Program-made: the position numbers and the translations under genes
In this document: piece by piece, positions 36,863 to 45,192 of the stretch
Position numbering within the stretch: position 1 is the stretch's first letter
Layout of the letters: each line of letters starts with the position of its first letter
Notes under the pieces: model-generated
The model's database searches: none
Told to the model about the DNA's origin: nothing
Seen by the model: only the letters and a program-made list of their open reading frames with translations
NCBI RefSeq assembly: GCF_030123065.1
Contig: NZ_CP126093.1
Span: 748,001 to 812,000 of the forward strand
Direction: 5' to 3'
DNA: 64,000 bases
From: Neobacillus sp. DY30
GTDB lineage: Bacteria; Bacillota; Bacilli; Bacillales; Cytobacillaceae

Positions 36863-37177
36863 CAAATAATGTTAACCTGCACCATTAGGCGCCATCAAAT
36901 TTTTAATGTACTAAATTCAAGGGTTGCTACAGAATCGCGGTCACCGCAACTCCTGAACGGCGGACGCCCTTAGTCAAATACATGCACGGCGCAACTTGTA
37001 TATGAAATCAAGCTAGGTTCTGTCCCTAAAATTACCATCACTGAGTGGATATTCACATCACCAATAATAATTGGGTTTATATAGGAAGTTGTCGAATGCT
37101 ACCAACTCAATATGGGAACCAACGGAAGCAACATATAACGATGATTTTTCTTGCTAAGAGAATTGGAGGATATAGTA
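36863..37177 (+). other. Structured non-coding segment after the helicase loader
   Basis: No gene. The core 36919-36971 folds: AAGGGT with GCCCTT (one T-G pair, plus strand), inside it GTTGC 36923 with GCAAC 36946, inside that GCGG/CCGC around TCA. It is G/C-rich compared with its surroundings. It may be a small RNA or the element's replication origin. The last 30 bases hold the GGAGG of the next gene. Confidence 0.5.
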
Positions 37178-37366
37178 ATGAAAAAATTTGAAATTGCGTT
37201 CACTATTTATCAAGATGGTTATTTGGTGATTGAGGCAGAAGATGAGAATGAAGTTGAGGTTATTTACAATAACATGACCATTGCAGAGCTTCGGACCAAA
37301 ACAGAAAACTGGATTGAAACAAAATCATTTACACGTGATATCGGTATCGATGAAATCGAAGAGTAA
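37178..37366 (+). CDS. Small acidic protein
   Basis: 62 residues from the ATG at 37178 behind GGAGG. KKFEIAFTIYQDGYLVIEAE, then an acidic end. Many phages and islands carry such proteins; no function is known. Confidence 0.6.
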   Translation: MKKFEIAFTIYQDGYLVIEAEDENEVEVIYNNMTIAELRTKTENWIETKSFTRDIGIDEIEE

Positions 37367-37501
37367 GCAATGATTAATTCCAAAATCAACAAAAATAAGA
37401 ATTAGAAGATAAGTTCAAAAGAAGCTGAATGGCATTCAGGATATAACAACTCCTATGTGCCATTCAGTATAAATTATCAAGTTAATAACGGGGGAATAGT
37501 T

Positions 37502-37639
37502 ATGAGCAAAATAGAAAGAAAATTTAGCGGGGATAGGATACTAAAGGACATATTAAGTTCATTTATTGAGACGGAGCTAGAAATATATATATTGGAAATT
37601 GATGACCAAGTTAAAAAAGAGAGCCAATTATGGGTATAA
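37502..37639 (+). CDS. Very small protein ahead of the recombinase
   Basis: 45 residues from the ATG at 37502 with GGGGGAA upstream (MSKIERKFSGDRILKDIL). It ends 47 bp before the recombinase start. Possibly a small regulator of the recombinase or a leader peptide. Confidence 0.5.
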   Translation: MSKIERKFSGDRILKDILSSFIETELEIYILEIDDQVKKESQLWV

Positions 37640-37686
37640 TTAGAACACACACGCGGCCACATCCCAAATTGGAGGATGATTTCAAA

Positions 37687-39171
37687 ATGAGATGTGCCGT
37701 TTACATCAGAGTATCTACTGATAAAGAAGAACAAGCCACTAGTCTTGAAAATCAACAACGGTTGTTTATACATTACATGGGTCAACAGGGATGGGGATTA
37801 TTCGATTTTTATATAGATGTTGAAAGTGGGACAACAGCCAATCGGGAAAATTTCCAAAGAATGATTGAGGATGCAGAAAAGAAAAAATTCGACTGTATTT
37901 TAGCCAAGGAACTATCCCGTCTAGCTCGCAATGGGGAATTGGCTTATAAACTTAAGAGAATCTTAAGGTCTTCGAGTGTTCATTTTATCACTTTAGACGG
38001 TGCTATAAATACACTAGAGGATAATACGGATAAATTTGGCTTATACGCCTGGTTATATGAAGAAGAAAGCCAGCGCATATCAAAGAGGATCAAAGTTGCG
38101 TTAGTACAAAAGGCAAAAGCAGGAGAATTTAAAGGTTCCAATCCACCGTATGGTTACAAAGTAGTCAATAAGCAATTGGTTGTTGGGGACACAAGCACTG
38201 TAGAGACGGTAAAGGCCATTTTCCGCCTTTACCTACAAGGAAAAGGGATTGAATCCATCGCCAAAGAAATGGATAAAAGAAAATATCCCACTCCAGCTAC
38301 CATTGCACAAAAAAAGAATGCTGGCCAGTTTTGGCACGGAACAACCGTCAAATTGATTCTCCAAAATCCTCATTATGTAGGTGATCTTGTTCAATGTAGA
38401 AGCCAAACACGAAGCGCAATTGATAAAACAAGAGAATTAATTTCCGAAAACGAGTGGATTGTTGTCCAAAATGCTCATGAAGCCATTATATCGCGTGAAG
38501 ATTTTGAAGCAGTAAAAACTATCATGAAATCTCGGTATTATAAGCGTCCTAAGGCAAAAAGGCACCTATTCACTAATATCGTTTATTGTGCGGATTGCGG
38601 TACTTCTTTATGGTATCTGCATGATCGTAAGGGATATGTTTGTGGTAGATATCGCAAGCATGGGATAAATGGGTGCACCAGCCATTTAATTAGGGAAAAG
38701 CAGCTTAAGAATGTTATTTTAGAAGATTTAAGAGAAATGTCATCTGTTGCAGTAAATAAATCGGATTTTGTTCAAAAGGCAAGCGAAAAAGTAAAAAGTA
38801 TAGAGAACGATTTTAGAAAAAGGGAACAGAAAATTAGTAATGAAATTGAATTATTAAAAACAGAAAATAAAAACCTTCTTAGATTATTGGCTCAAGGGAC
38901 CATTGAGCAGGAAGATTACCGCCAAGTTGCGGATGAAAACAATTTAAAGGTTCAAGATCTGCAGCAAAAGTTAGTGATATTAAAAAAACAACTCAACGAT
39001 CGCAATGATCACAATCAGTTAACGGCAAAATTAATGAAATACGTGGATAGGATTCTTGAGTTTAATGAACTAAATGAAGAATTACTACATCGAATCATTG
39101 AACGGATTGAAGTAAAAGAAAACCAAGAATTTGTAATCCACTACCGTTTTACAAATCCTAATGCAATTTAA
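37687..39171 (+). CDS. Large serine recombinase (integrase)
   Basis: 494 residues from the ATG at 37687 (MRCAVYIRVST), with GGAGG 11 bases upstream. The catalytic domain shows YIRVSTDKEEQ with the nucleophilic Ser and KELSRLARNG. A recombinase domain (PPYGYKVV ... TVKLILQNPHYVGDL), a zinc ribbon (CADCGTSLWYLHDRKGYVCGRY ... CTSH) and a long C-terminal coiled coil follow. It integrates and excises circular elements between attP and attB. Attachment sites normally sit near the gene end; none could be identified without the empty site. Confidence 0.93.
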   Translation: MRCAVYIRVSTDKEEQATSLENQQRLFIHYMGQQGWGLFDFYIDVESGTTANRENFQRMIEDAEKKKFDCILAKELSRLARNGELAYKLKRILRSSSVHFITLDGAINTLEDNTDKFGLYAWLYEEESQRISKRIKVALVQKAKAGEFKGSNPPYGYKVVNKQLVVGDTSTVETVKAIFRLYLQGKGIESIAKEMDKRKYPTPATIAQKKNAGQFWHGTTVKLILQNPHYVGDLVQCRSQTRSAIDKTRELISENEWIVVQNAHEAIISREDFEAVKTIMKSRYYKRPKAKRHLFTNIVYCADCGTSLWYLHDRKGYVCGRYRKHGINGCTSHLIREKQLKNVILEDLREMSSVAVNKSDFVQKASEKVKSIENDFRKREQKISNEIELLKTENKNLLRLLAQGTIEQEDYRQVADENNLKVQDLQQKLVILKKQLNDRNDHNQLTAKLMKYVDRILEFNELNEELLHRIIERIEVKENQEFVIHYRFTNPNAI

Positions 39172-39511
39172 TGTAGTGACCAACATACGACACACGTTGA
39201 GTGCGTGTCGCAGGTAATTTTGAAATAAGCCTGCGACCACGATCAAAGTGAGGAAATAAAGGTAGTAAACAAAATTATTCACCTTATATTTATAAACCTC
39301 TATAAAAGGTTTCTTACTCTTATGTAAGGGACTTTTTTTTATTGTTTATAAAATTCATAAACTAATCAAACGTTTGATTGAATTTTATATCAGTTTGTAT
39401 AGACTGTTTTACGGGCTACATAAGAGATACAAAAGTCTATCAATCCAAAATTTATATTATTTACTTTGGGTTACAACGGACTGTCAATCATATCCCTAGT
39501 CTCTTTCTCCA
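39172..39511. other. Gap at the likely right edge of the element, with one palindromic operator
   Basis: It holds an inverted repeat GACACACG/CGTGTC (39189-39210), a weak terminator CTTACtcttatGTAAG with T8 (39313-39341), and one copy of AATCAAACGTTTGATT at 39364-39379, identical to sites at 44984 and 45039. No gene recognised. Confidence 0.5.
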
Positions 39512-39766
39512 TCAGTTATCAGTTAAATCTAATACAAAATCACGAGGGATATCGCGTCCCCAAGATGTATTCTGGACCAAATCACTAATCTTCGGCGGAT
39601 GTGGCGAATCTACCACAAAATTTAATAGCTGCTCATGTACTCGTTCATACGTATATTTTTGCAGCACCATATGCCAGGCATCCAGCTTTTGTTGATCAAA
39701 TTGAAACTTTTCATAATAGGCCTGAATTAGTACCATCAACGTATAAAGCTCTTTCTTATTCATCAA
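39512..39766 (-). CDS. Helicase loader/inhibitor-like phage protein
   Basis: 84 residues from a TTG with AGGAGG upstream. LQKYTYERVHEQLLNFVVDS, then PHPPKISDLVQN, resembles the SPP1 G39P loader/inhibitor family that binds a phage replicative helicase. It overlaps the preceding replisome gene by 11 bp. A leftover of a second phage replication module. Confidence 0.7.
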   Translation of the reverse strand: MMNKKELYTLMVLIQAYYEKFQFDQQKLDAWHMVLQKYTYERVHEQLLNFVVDSPHPPKISDLVQNTSWGRDIPRDFVLDLTDN

Positions 39767-40470
39767 AGTTAAAATCCTCCTCAGTTAATTTCTTTTTACC
39801 TTCCTTCTGATTAAGATAAGATTCAAATTTTGTCCCAAACAATGTCTCCGGCCGCAGGAACTTATTCCAAACAGGGTCAGACTTCCAATCAGCTGACTTC
39901 AAATCGATAACTCGGTTAAAATCCTCTAGAGTAAAACCTTCTCTATATCTAGCCTGAATCAGTTCCCTCGTTTTAATCGAACTTAGTTTAAAGTTCTTCC
40001 CTGTCTTTTCATTCAGATAGGCTAAAATTTCAGCATACGGAATCTGCTTTTTCATCGGAGAAATGACTGCTGATTCCTCTGTTTTCTCTGGATCTTCCAC
40101 TGGTGTTTGTTCCTCAATAGAACGAGTTTGTGGTTCCGAGGAGCTATCTTCAAACTCCCGCAATTTTTCTATCAATGCTGTACCATTTTGTCTTATCCAT
40201 TTTCATCTGATTCCAATTATCGGATAAAAGTAATCCTAGCATTTCTAACGAGCGAATACTCCGCTTAATGGTACTCACCGACCAAAATGGCAGCTGCTTC
40301 TGCCATTCTTCATATGTATTATAAACCCAAGTTTTCCCTTCAATTTTATGCTTGCTGATTCCCAACCAGTAATGAATCTGCTGCAATACCACAGCCTCAT
40401 TTAAACCAATCTTAGCTGCTAGACTTGGAATAATCATTACGGGACTTTCATTGATTAATAACCTGCTCAT
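39756..40470 (-). pseudogene. Phage replisome organiser, frameshifted
   Basis: Two overlapping frames together make one protein. The first (40470 to 40150) is a winged-helix initiator domain, INESPVMIIPSLAAKIGLNE ... WVYNTYEEWQKQLPFW, reading to KTKWYSID. The second (40175 to 39756) begins EKLREFEDSSSE and contains the conserved phage C-terminal domain (YAEILAYLNEKTGKNFKL). Intact homologues run straight through. A single-base indel lies around 40155-40175. It could be a true mutation or a sequencing error. Confidence 0.8.
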
Positions 40471-40501
40471 CTAAACCTCTCCCTGTACAAAAATTATTTT
40501 C

Positions 40502-40559
40502 AAGGGACCTTGGTGCGATCGTAGGACGCAAGTAGCCGGCCGATTGGTTAAGGTCCCTT
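40502..40559. repeat. Inverted repeat around a G/C-rich core
   Basis: AAGGGACCTT and AAGGTCCCTT are perfect 10-base arms. The 38-base core is G/C-rich (GTAGCCGGCCGATTGG). It lies just upstream of the broken replisome gene, so it could be a phage origin, an operator or a small RNA. Confidence 0.55.
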
Positions 40560-40921
40560 CAACCTGTATATATAAATAAAATTGTAAAAAGGACAGGGTA
40601 TTTTATAAAAATATTTTTTGAATGTTGGAAGGTGAAATGAAGGAGTGATATTCTTTTATTCTTAGAAGTAATCTTTGAAGTACTCTAATGAAGAAATCTA
40701 TGGTATTGCTTGGTTCAACAAGACTATCTCTTCATGTCATTCTGATCCTATCTACACGTCAGGATGTTCGACTCCGCTTGGTCATTTTGTGCTGATTAAG
40801 GTATCATCATGCCGATGGTTTCACCATGACGGACCTTATCAAGGCTAATAGGGGATTCTATGTATAACCTGCTAAATTAAAAGCAATTCTCATAAGGAGA
40901 ATTGCTGATTTTGATCATATT
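40560..40921. other. Gap with hairpins
   Basis: No gene. A nested inverted repeat AAGGT ... GATGGTttcACCAT ... ACCTT is at 40799-40848. A strong terminator AGCAATTCTC/GAGAATTGCT (40882-40906) serves the minus-strand HAD gene. Confidence 0.55.
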
Positions 40922-41653
40922 CTATCCTTCTTGGATACAGTTATAAATTACCTCAGGAACCTCTTGCAGTGAATCTACTGTTAAAAAAGCACTATTATGC
41001 TCTACGTTAACTTCAACCATGTTATAATTCCATTCATTTTCTGCTGGAATGTAGATTGCATGGATATCCATTTCCAGTGCTGGGACAATATCCGTTCTTA
41101 ATGAATTTCCAACCATCCATGTTACATCAGGGGCCGCCTTAATGGTTTTTAAAATATTGGAAAGAGCTGTTGTATCTTTATGCTCCGATATAAAAATGCG
41201 GTGTTCAAAATATGTAGTCAATTCTAACTGTGAAATTTTTCTGCGTTGATTAGCCTCGTCTCCTCCTGTGTGTAAATATAATTCATGTCCATCGTCTTTT
41301 AAACGTTGTAACGTTTCATTCATGTACGGAATAGGTTCAACAGGGAACTTAAATACCTTAAAACCCAGTTCTCTTAAATAGTGGATTTCATCATTTTTCT
41401 TTTCCCTTCCCGTTAAGTAGCAATAGTAATTATACGTACCAACAAAGGACTCGGGAAACCGCTCTGACTTAAGACCGTGCTCACTAATAGCTGCAACATC
41501 AAGTTGAAGCTGTTTCAGTTTTATATCTTCCTCGGTTAGCGAGTCGAACCAAGCCATCATTTGGTCAGCGAACTCGTCTATTACTAGGCTGAAATATCGA
41601 TTACAGTATGATAATGTGTCATCAAGGTTAAATAAGATGTTTTGTTTTTGCAT
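40922..41653 (-). CDS. HAD-like protein with Asn in place of the nucleophilic Asp
   Basis: 243 residues, RBS AAAGGAG. HAD motif I reads ILFNLDDTL: the first Asp, which normally forms the phosphoaspartate, is Asn9, while Asp11 is kept. Motif II Thr (LYLHTGGD), and motif IV (WMVGNSLRTDI) look normal. The protein therefore keeps the fold but may lack phosphatase activity, or use Asn differently. The codon is a clean AAC. No operon partner. Confidence 0.85.
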   Translation of the reverse strand: MQKQNILFNLDDTLSYCNRYFSLVIDEFADQMMAWFDSLTEEDIKLKQLQLDVAAISEHGLKSERFPESFVGTYNYYCYLTGREKKNDEIHYLRELGFKVFKFPVEPIPYMNETLQRLKDDGHELYLHTGGDEANQRRKISQLELTTYFEHRIFISEHKDTTALSNILKTIKAAPDVTWMVGNSLRTDIVPALEMDIHAIYIPAENEWNYNMVEVNVEHNSAFLTVDSLQEVPEVIYNCIQEG

Positions 41654-41777
41654 TTTTAACTCCTTTCGAAGTATATTGCTTTAAACTATTGTTCCACCAA
41701 AACTAAGTTAATATTACTGAGATAAGTAAGCAGTTTGTGAGAGTTATTCAGTGAAATTCAAAAATGGGTTATGCCAT

Positions 41778-42497
41778 TTAATGTGCATTCATTTCTTCTA
41801 CAATGTCTTTTCCACTTAAATTTGAAGGATAATAAGTTGGCCAATTATTTAATTCTTTTAAAAGAGTGTTATGCTCTTCATCCCCAAAATATATATGGTA
41901 ATGTTCCGATTTTGTTGGATAAATACTATGATCACTGAATTGGACATGTTTTGGCACCCCAGTTACTTCTCCCACTAAATCAAATAAATAACGAACGCCT
42001 CTTTTTCCAGAGTCATAGGTTAAAATTTCGTATCCATGATACGTATATTCTCCTGTTTTTCCTTCTCCATTTTTATAAAATGTAATTGTATTAGCTTTTA
42101 TAACAATTCGTTCAATGTCAGTTTCATATCCGGCTTTATAATATTCTTTGTACTCTTTAAAGGTCTTATCTTTGTTTGTTTCTACTTTTTTCTGTAAGAC
42201 TTCATCTAAAGTTCCATCTAATAAATAGGGGAAGACTGATTGCCAATCTCCTTCCCAATCTGACAATTCTCTATCTTCAACTTCGTCATCTTGAAATATA
42301 CCGGAATATATTTCATGCTTTTTTTCATCATCGTGACTATGAACATGGCTATGATTATGAGAATGTTCGGTACTTTCTGCAGTTTCAGAAGCAGAAGTAG
42401 TATTTTCAACAGGTGTATCTACTTTTTCTTGGCACCCTGCCAGTATCGTACCTAAAAAGGAAAAAGCAATGATTGATCTTATAAGTGCTTTTTTCAT
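41778..42497 (-). CDS. zinT: ZinT-family zinc-binding lipoprotein
   Basis: 239 residues. A lipoprotein signal with LAGC (Cys at residue 22), a His-rich linker (HSHNHSHVHSHDDEKKH) that binds zinc, and a ZinT/YodA domain (YSGIFQDDEVEDRELSDWEG ... HYHIYFGD). It scavenges zinc at the cell surface for an ABC importer. Zur-like boxes lie upstream, so it should be induced by zinc starvation. RBS AAAGGAGAG. Confidence 0.93.
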   Translation of the reverse strand: MKKALIRSIIAFSFLGTILAGCQEKVDTPVENTTSASETAESTEHSHNHSHVHSHDDEKKHEIYSGIFQDDEVEDRELSDWEGDWQSVFPYLLDGTLDEVLQKKVETNKDKTFKEYKEYYKAGYETDIERIVIKANTITFYKNGEGKTGEYTYHGYEILTYDSGKRGVRYLFDLVGEVTGVPKHVQFSDHSIYPTKSEHYHIYFGDEEHNTLLKELNNWPTYYPSNLSGKDIVEEMNAH

Positions 42498-42603
42498 AAA
42501 TAAAAACTCTCCTTTACCTTTTAATAGTTAATAAAATGACAAGATCACAAAGGGTGGTATTTCCGAGTCAAATTATAAGCGTTACAATAATAATTCACTT
42601 AAA

Positions 42604-42618
42604 TAATAACGATTACGA
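42604..42618 (-). promoter_or_regulatory. Zur-like box upstream of zinT
   Basis: TAATAACGATTACGA agrees with the Bacillus Zur consensus TCGTAATnATTACGA at 11 of 14 fixed positions, 107 bp upstream of zinT. Confidence 0.65.
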
Positions 42619-42845
42619 TTTAAAACGGATTTTTTTTCGCTAAAAATCACAATCCGTAATTGTTTCAGTAAATCAATTAGTCCAGTTATGAATGAACACA
42701 GAATATGTACGTGGATATTACTAGTCAATGAATTAATGATTATAGCGGGGAAAAGACTAACGGGTAGAACCGAAATATTTATAGAACTCAACTCATATTT
42801 ATCACCCTTTGAAAATTATTTAAAAAGGAATTTCACTTACATAAA

Positions 42846-42860
42846 TCGTAACGATTCCTT
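42846..42860. promoter_or_regulatory. Zur-like half box
   Basis: TCGTAACGATTCCTT matches the Zur consensus at about 10 of 14 positions, mostly in the left half. Confidence 0.4.
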
Positions 42861-42908
42861 TTTACACTTTATGAATATACTATGCCTTGAAATTTCTGTC
42901 AATATAAA

Positions 42909-42923
42909 ACGTAATGATTATGA
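42909..42923. promoter_or_regulatory. Zur-like box
   Basis: ACGTAATGATTATGA matches the Zur consensus at 12 of 14 positions; the best of the three. It is 412 bp from zinT and 144 bp from the signal peptidase gene. Confidence 0.6.
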
Positions 42924-43066
42924 TTTGTGACTTATAAAATTCTTAAATAGAGAGGAGGAAAAGACTTCAACGGATCCAGGATAGTAATGTAAATGATTAA
43001 AAAATATAAAATTTATGTGTTAAAATAAATGAAAATACAAAGTTTTACATTTTTGGAGGTGTAAAT

Positions 43067-43603
43067 TTGGAAAAAAAAATTAAGAAAGAATTATTTTCTT
43101 GGGCTAAATCAATTGGATTTGCTCTAATTATCGTTTTCATTTGTCGTCAGTTTATTTTTGTCCCTGTTACTGTTAAAGGAGAATCGATGATTCCGACACT
43201 TGAAAATAATAATAGGATTGTAGTATCTAAGACATCTTCAATACAAAGATTCGATCTGATAGTCTTCCATGCACCTGATGCAGATAAACAATATGTAAAA
43301 CGAGTAATAGGCGTACCTGGAGACAGTATTAAAATGAAAGATGATATTCTATATGTTAATGGAGAACCCTATAAGGAAACTTATGTGAATAGAGAAATAA
43401 AATCTAATAAAATAACTGAAGATTTTACATTACACGATATTGCTGGACTTTCAAAGGTCCCAAAAGGACATCTCTTTATTTTAGGAGACAACCGACTCAG
43501 AAGTAAAGATAGTAGAGAGTTCGGATTAATTTTAGAAGATTCCGTTGTTGGAGAAGTGAAGTTTCGATTTTATCCTTTTAACGAGATTGATGTAACAAAT
43601 TAA
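43067..43603 (+). CDS. Type I signal peptidase
   Basis: Cleaves signal peptides at the outer face of the membrane. 178 residues from a TTG with GGAGGTG. One N-terminal membrane helix (SIGFALIIVFICRQFIF), catalytic Ser40 in GESMIPTL, Lys78 in YVKRVIGVPGD, and LGDNRLRSKDSREFG. This is the usual compact Bacillus Sip form (SipS/T-like); Bacilli carry several, so the exact paralogue is not assigned. Confidence 0.95.
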   Translation: MEKKIKKELFSWAKSIGFALIIVFICRQFIFVPVTVKGESMIPTLENNNRIVVSKTSSIQRFDLIVFHAPDADKQYVKRVIGVPGDSIKMKDDILYVNGEPYKETYVNREIKSNKITEDFTLHDIAGLSKVPKGHLFILGDNRLRSKDSREFGLILEDSVVGEVKFRFYPFNEIDVTN

Positions 43604-43627
43604 TTTTCAAGAGAAATCTGAAAAAGG

Positions 43628-43655
43628 ACAGTATCAGTCCTTACAGACTGTCGAC
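43628..43655 (+). terminator. Possible hairpin after the signal peptidase gene
   Basis: GACAGT and ACTGTC pair around a 14-base loop. No T-run; weak. Confidence 0.35.
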
Positions 43656-43720
43656 AAATTAACTAAATTTAGTTAATAATAAACTATAATAATCAAGCTC
43701 ACTCAAAAAGATAAAACAAA

Positions 43721-43757
43721 AAGAAAGCAGGCCAGAGTGCTCCTGCTTTCTTTGTTT
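43721..43757. terminator. Bidirectional terminator
   Basis: AAGAAAGCAG and CTGCTTTCTT pair around a 12-base loop, with T-rich flanks on both strands. Confidence 0.85.
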
Positions 43758-43760
43758 CAA

Positions 43761-44828
43761 TTAGGTTATGTTAATTTTATATTCTTCGATTAAATCTTTA
43801 AAAGCTGGTCGTTCATTTCCATCTCTTCCAACAACATGTGTTGCTGAAACCAATGAATTTAAAACAGCCTCCTCGGTTGCTTCTCCGACAGCTCTAAAAG
43901 CCAAGTCCATATCTTCTTCATGAATCATAGATAGTGAAAGGCAGTGTGAAGTTTTTTCATGAGGTATTTTCATTGCTGTTGAAAAACCAATCACTACTTC
44001 ACCGCTTCCAGTTGTTATGATGGATCCAGTTCGTGATAAACCTGTTACTGACCGTTTAATGATACGATTTAGCTGCCTTTCAGAAACTGGGAGATCTGTT
44101 GCGACAATAATGATTATCGATCCCTTATCTTTCTCTTCCTCTCGAGACTTAAGGATAGCATCTCTTAATTCTTTTCCAACGGGCTTACCGTTTATCATTA
44201 AATCACTTAAAATTCCAAAGTTAGATAGTACTAGAACTCCCATTGTATAAGTCCCATGTTCCATTTCCATGGTACGTGAGGAAGTTCCAATCCCACCCTT
44301 TAACGAATAGCAGAGCATTCCTGTACCTGCGCCAACAGTTCCTTCGTTAAAGACGGGTGATGCATTTGATAATGCTTGAAAAATATGTTCCTTTTTTATA
44401 GATCTAGCCCTAATATCATTTAACAGCATATCATTACACTCACATATTATTGGATTTACAGTACCTGTTGTTATTCCAATTTCCGGATTATGTTCTAGCA
44501 TATATTCGATCAATGCATCTGCAGCTGTTCCGATACTTAATGTATTCGTTAAAATGATTGGAGTTTCTAGAGTTCCTAACTCATTGATTTGAATAGTTCC
44601 CATCGTTTTTCCAAAACCATTTATTACATGGCTTGAAGCAATAAGTTTTTCTTTAAACAGATTCCCTTGATGAGGTAAAATAGCCGTTACCCCCGTCTGT
44701 ATCTCCTTACTGCTCAGGGTTACATGTCCAACAGTAACGCCTTCAACATCCGTAATGGAGTTATAATTTCCGGTTTCTAATCGACCTATTTTCACTCCGT
44801 AATCTCTCAATCTCTTTTGACCATTCAT
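43761..44828 (-). CDS. P1-family aminopeptidase (DmpA/BapA-like)
   Basis: Ntn-type self-processing aminopeptidase, 355 residues from the ATG at 44828 (AAGGCGGG 6 bases upstream). Conserved segments are GNYNSITDVEGVTVGHVTL, TAILPH, GTVGAGTGM and KGGIGTSSR, the last covering the self-cleavage region, and GRDGNERPAF near the end. It is predicted to release N-terminal residues from small peptides, in the cytosol. Three palindromic operators upstream indicate tight repression. Confidence 0.9.
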   Translation of the reverse strand: MNGQKRLRDYGVKIGRLETGNYNSITDVEGVTVGHVTLSSKEIQTGVTAILPHQGNLFKEKLIASSHVINGFGKTMGTIQINELGTLETPIILTNTLSIGTAADALIEYMLEHNPEIGITTGTVNPIICECNDMLLNDIRARSIKKEHIFQALSNASPVFNEGTVGAGTGMLCYSLKGGIGTSSRTMEMEHGTYTMGVLVLSNFGILSDLMINGKPVGKELRDAILKSREEEKDKGSIIIIVATDLPVSERQLNRIIKRSVTGLSRTGSIITTGSGEVVIGFSTAMKIPHEKTSHCLSLSMIHEEDMDLAFRAVGEATEEAVLNSLVSATHVVGRDGNERPAFKDLIEEYKINIT

Positions 44829-44950
44829 AGACAACCCGCCTTATACTTTATAAACTTATTTTTCCAAAAGGCAAAATGTTAATCAAGGCATTTTACGATG
44901 GATTAATTTAAAATACTTGTTGAAAACAATATTATAAATAGTAGAAAAAT

Positions 44951-45056
44951 TAATCAAATGTTTGATTAAATCGGGTGATAAACTAATCAAACGTTTGATT
45001 AACTGGTTAGAAGCCTTGGTACATCTGGTTTTGAAAACTAATCAAACGTTTGATGA
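44951..45056. promoter_or_regulatory. Three tandem palindromic operators
   Basis: TAATCAAATGTTTGATTA (44951-44968), TAATCAAACGTTTGATTA (44984-45001) and TAATCAAACGTTTGATGA (45039-45056). Centres are 33 and 55 bp apart. A central CAAACGTTTG is typical of LacI-family sites; a TetR-family regulator is also possible. No such regulator is encoded in the window. They lie upstream of the peptidase gene. The rest of the 44829-45150 gap is AT-rich and empty. Confidence 0.8.
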
Positions 45057-45152
45057 ACAAATTAAACAGCCAAAAGGAAGCGACTAAAATGTAAGACTTA
45101 CAAATTTTTAAAAAACAGTATTTAGATCCAAGATTTAAACGAATGAGATAAA

Positions 45153-45186
45153 AAAGGGTTGGTCCAATGGAGACCAACCCTTTAAT
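45153..45186 (-). terminator. Intrinsic terminator of the EIICA gene
   Basis: A perfect 12-bp stem AAAGGGTTGGTC/GACCAACCCTTT with an A-run on the plus-strand left side, so it terminates leftward transcription. Confidence 0.9.
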
Positions 45187-45192
45187 GGATGC

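Larger units (their letters stand above)
42498..43066. other. Regulatory gap between zinT and signal peptidase
   Basis: No convincing gene; an 80-codon plus-strand frame (42688-42930) has no ribosome site and ends inside a Zur-like box. Three such boxes are listed separately. GGAGGTG at 43055 is the ribosome site of the peptidase. Confidence 0.55.

Noticed and set aside
42688..42930. 80-codon frame upstream of signal peptidase
   Set aside because: No ribosome site, AT-driven composition, and its end coincides with a Zur-like box.
44951..45056. The three palindromes as catabolite-response (CcpA) sites
   Set aside because: CRE sites need TG...CA at the ends of the core (TGnnAnCGnTnnCA); these have TC...GA instead.
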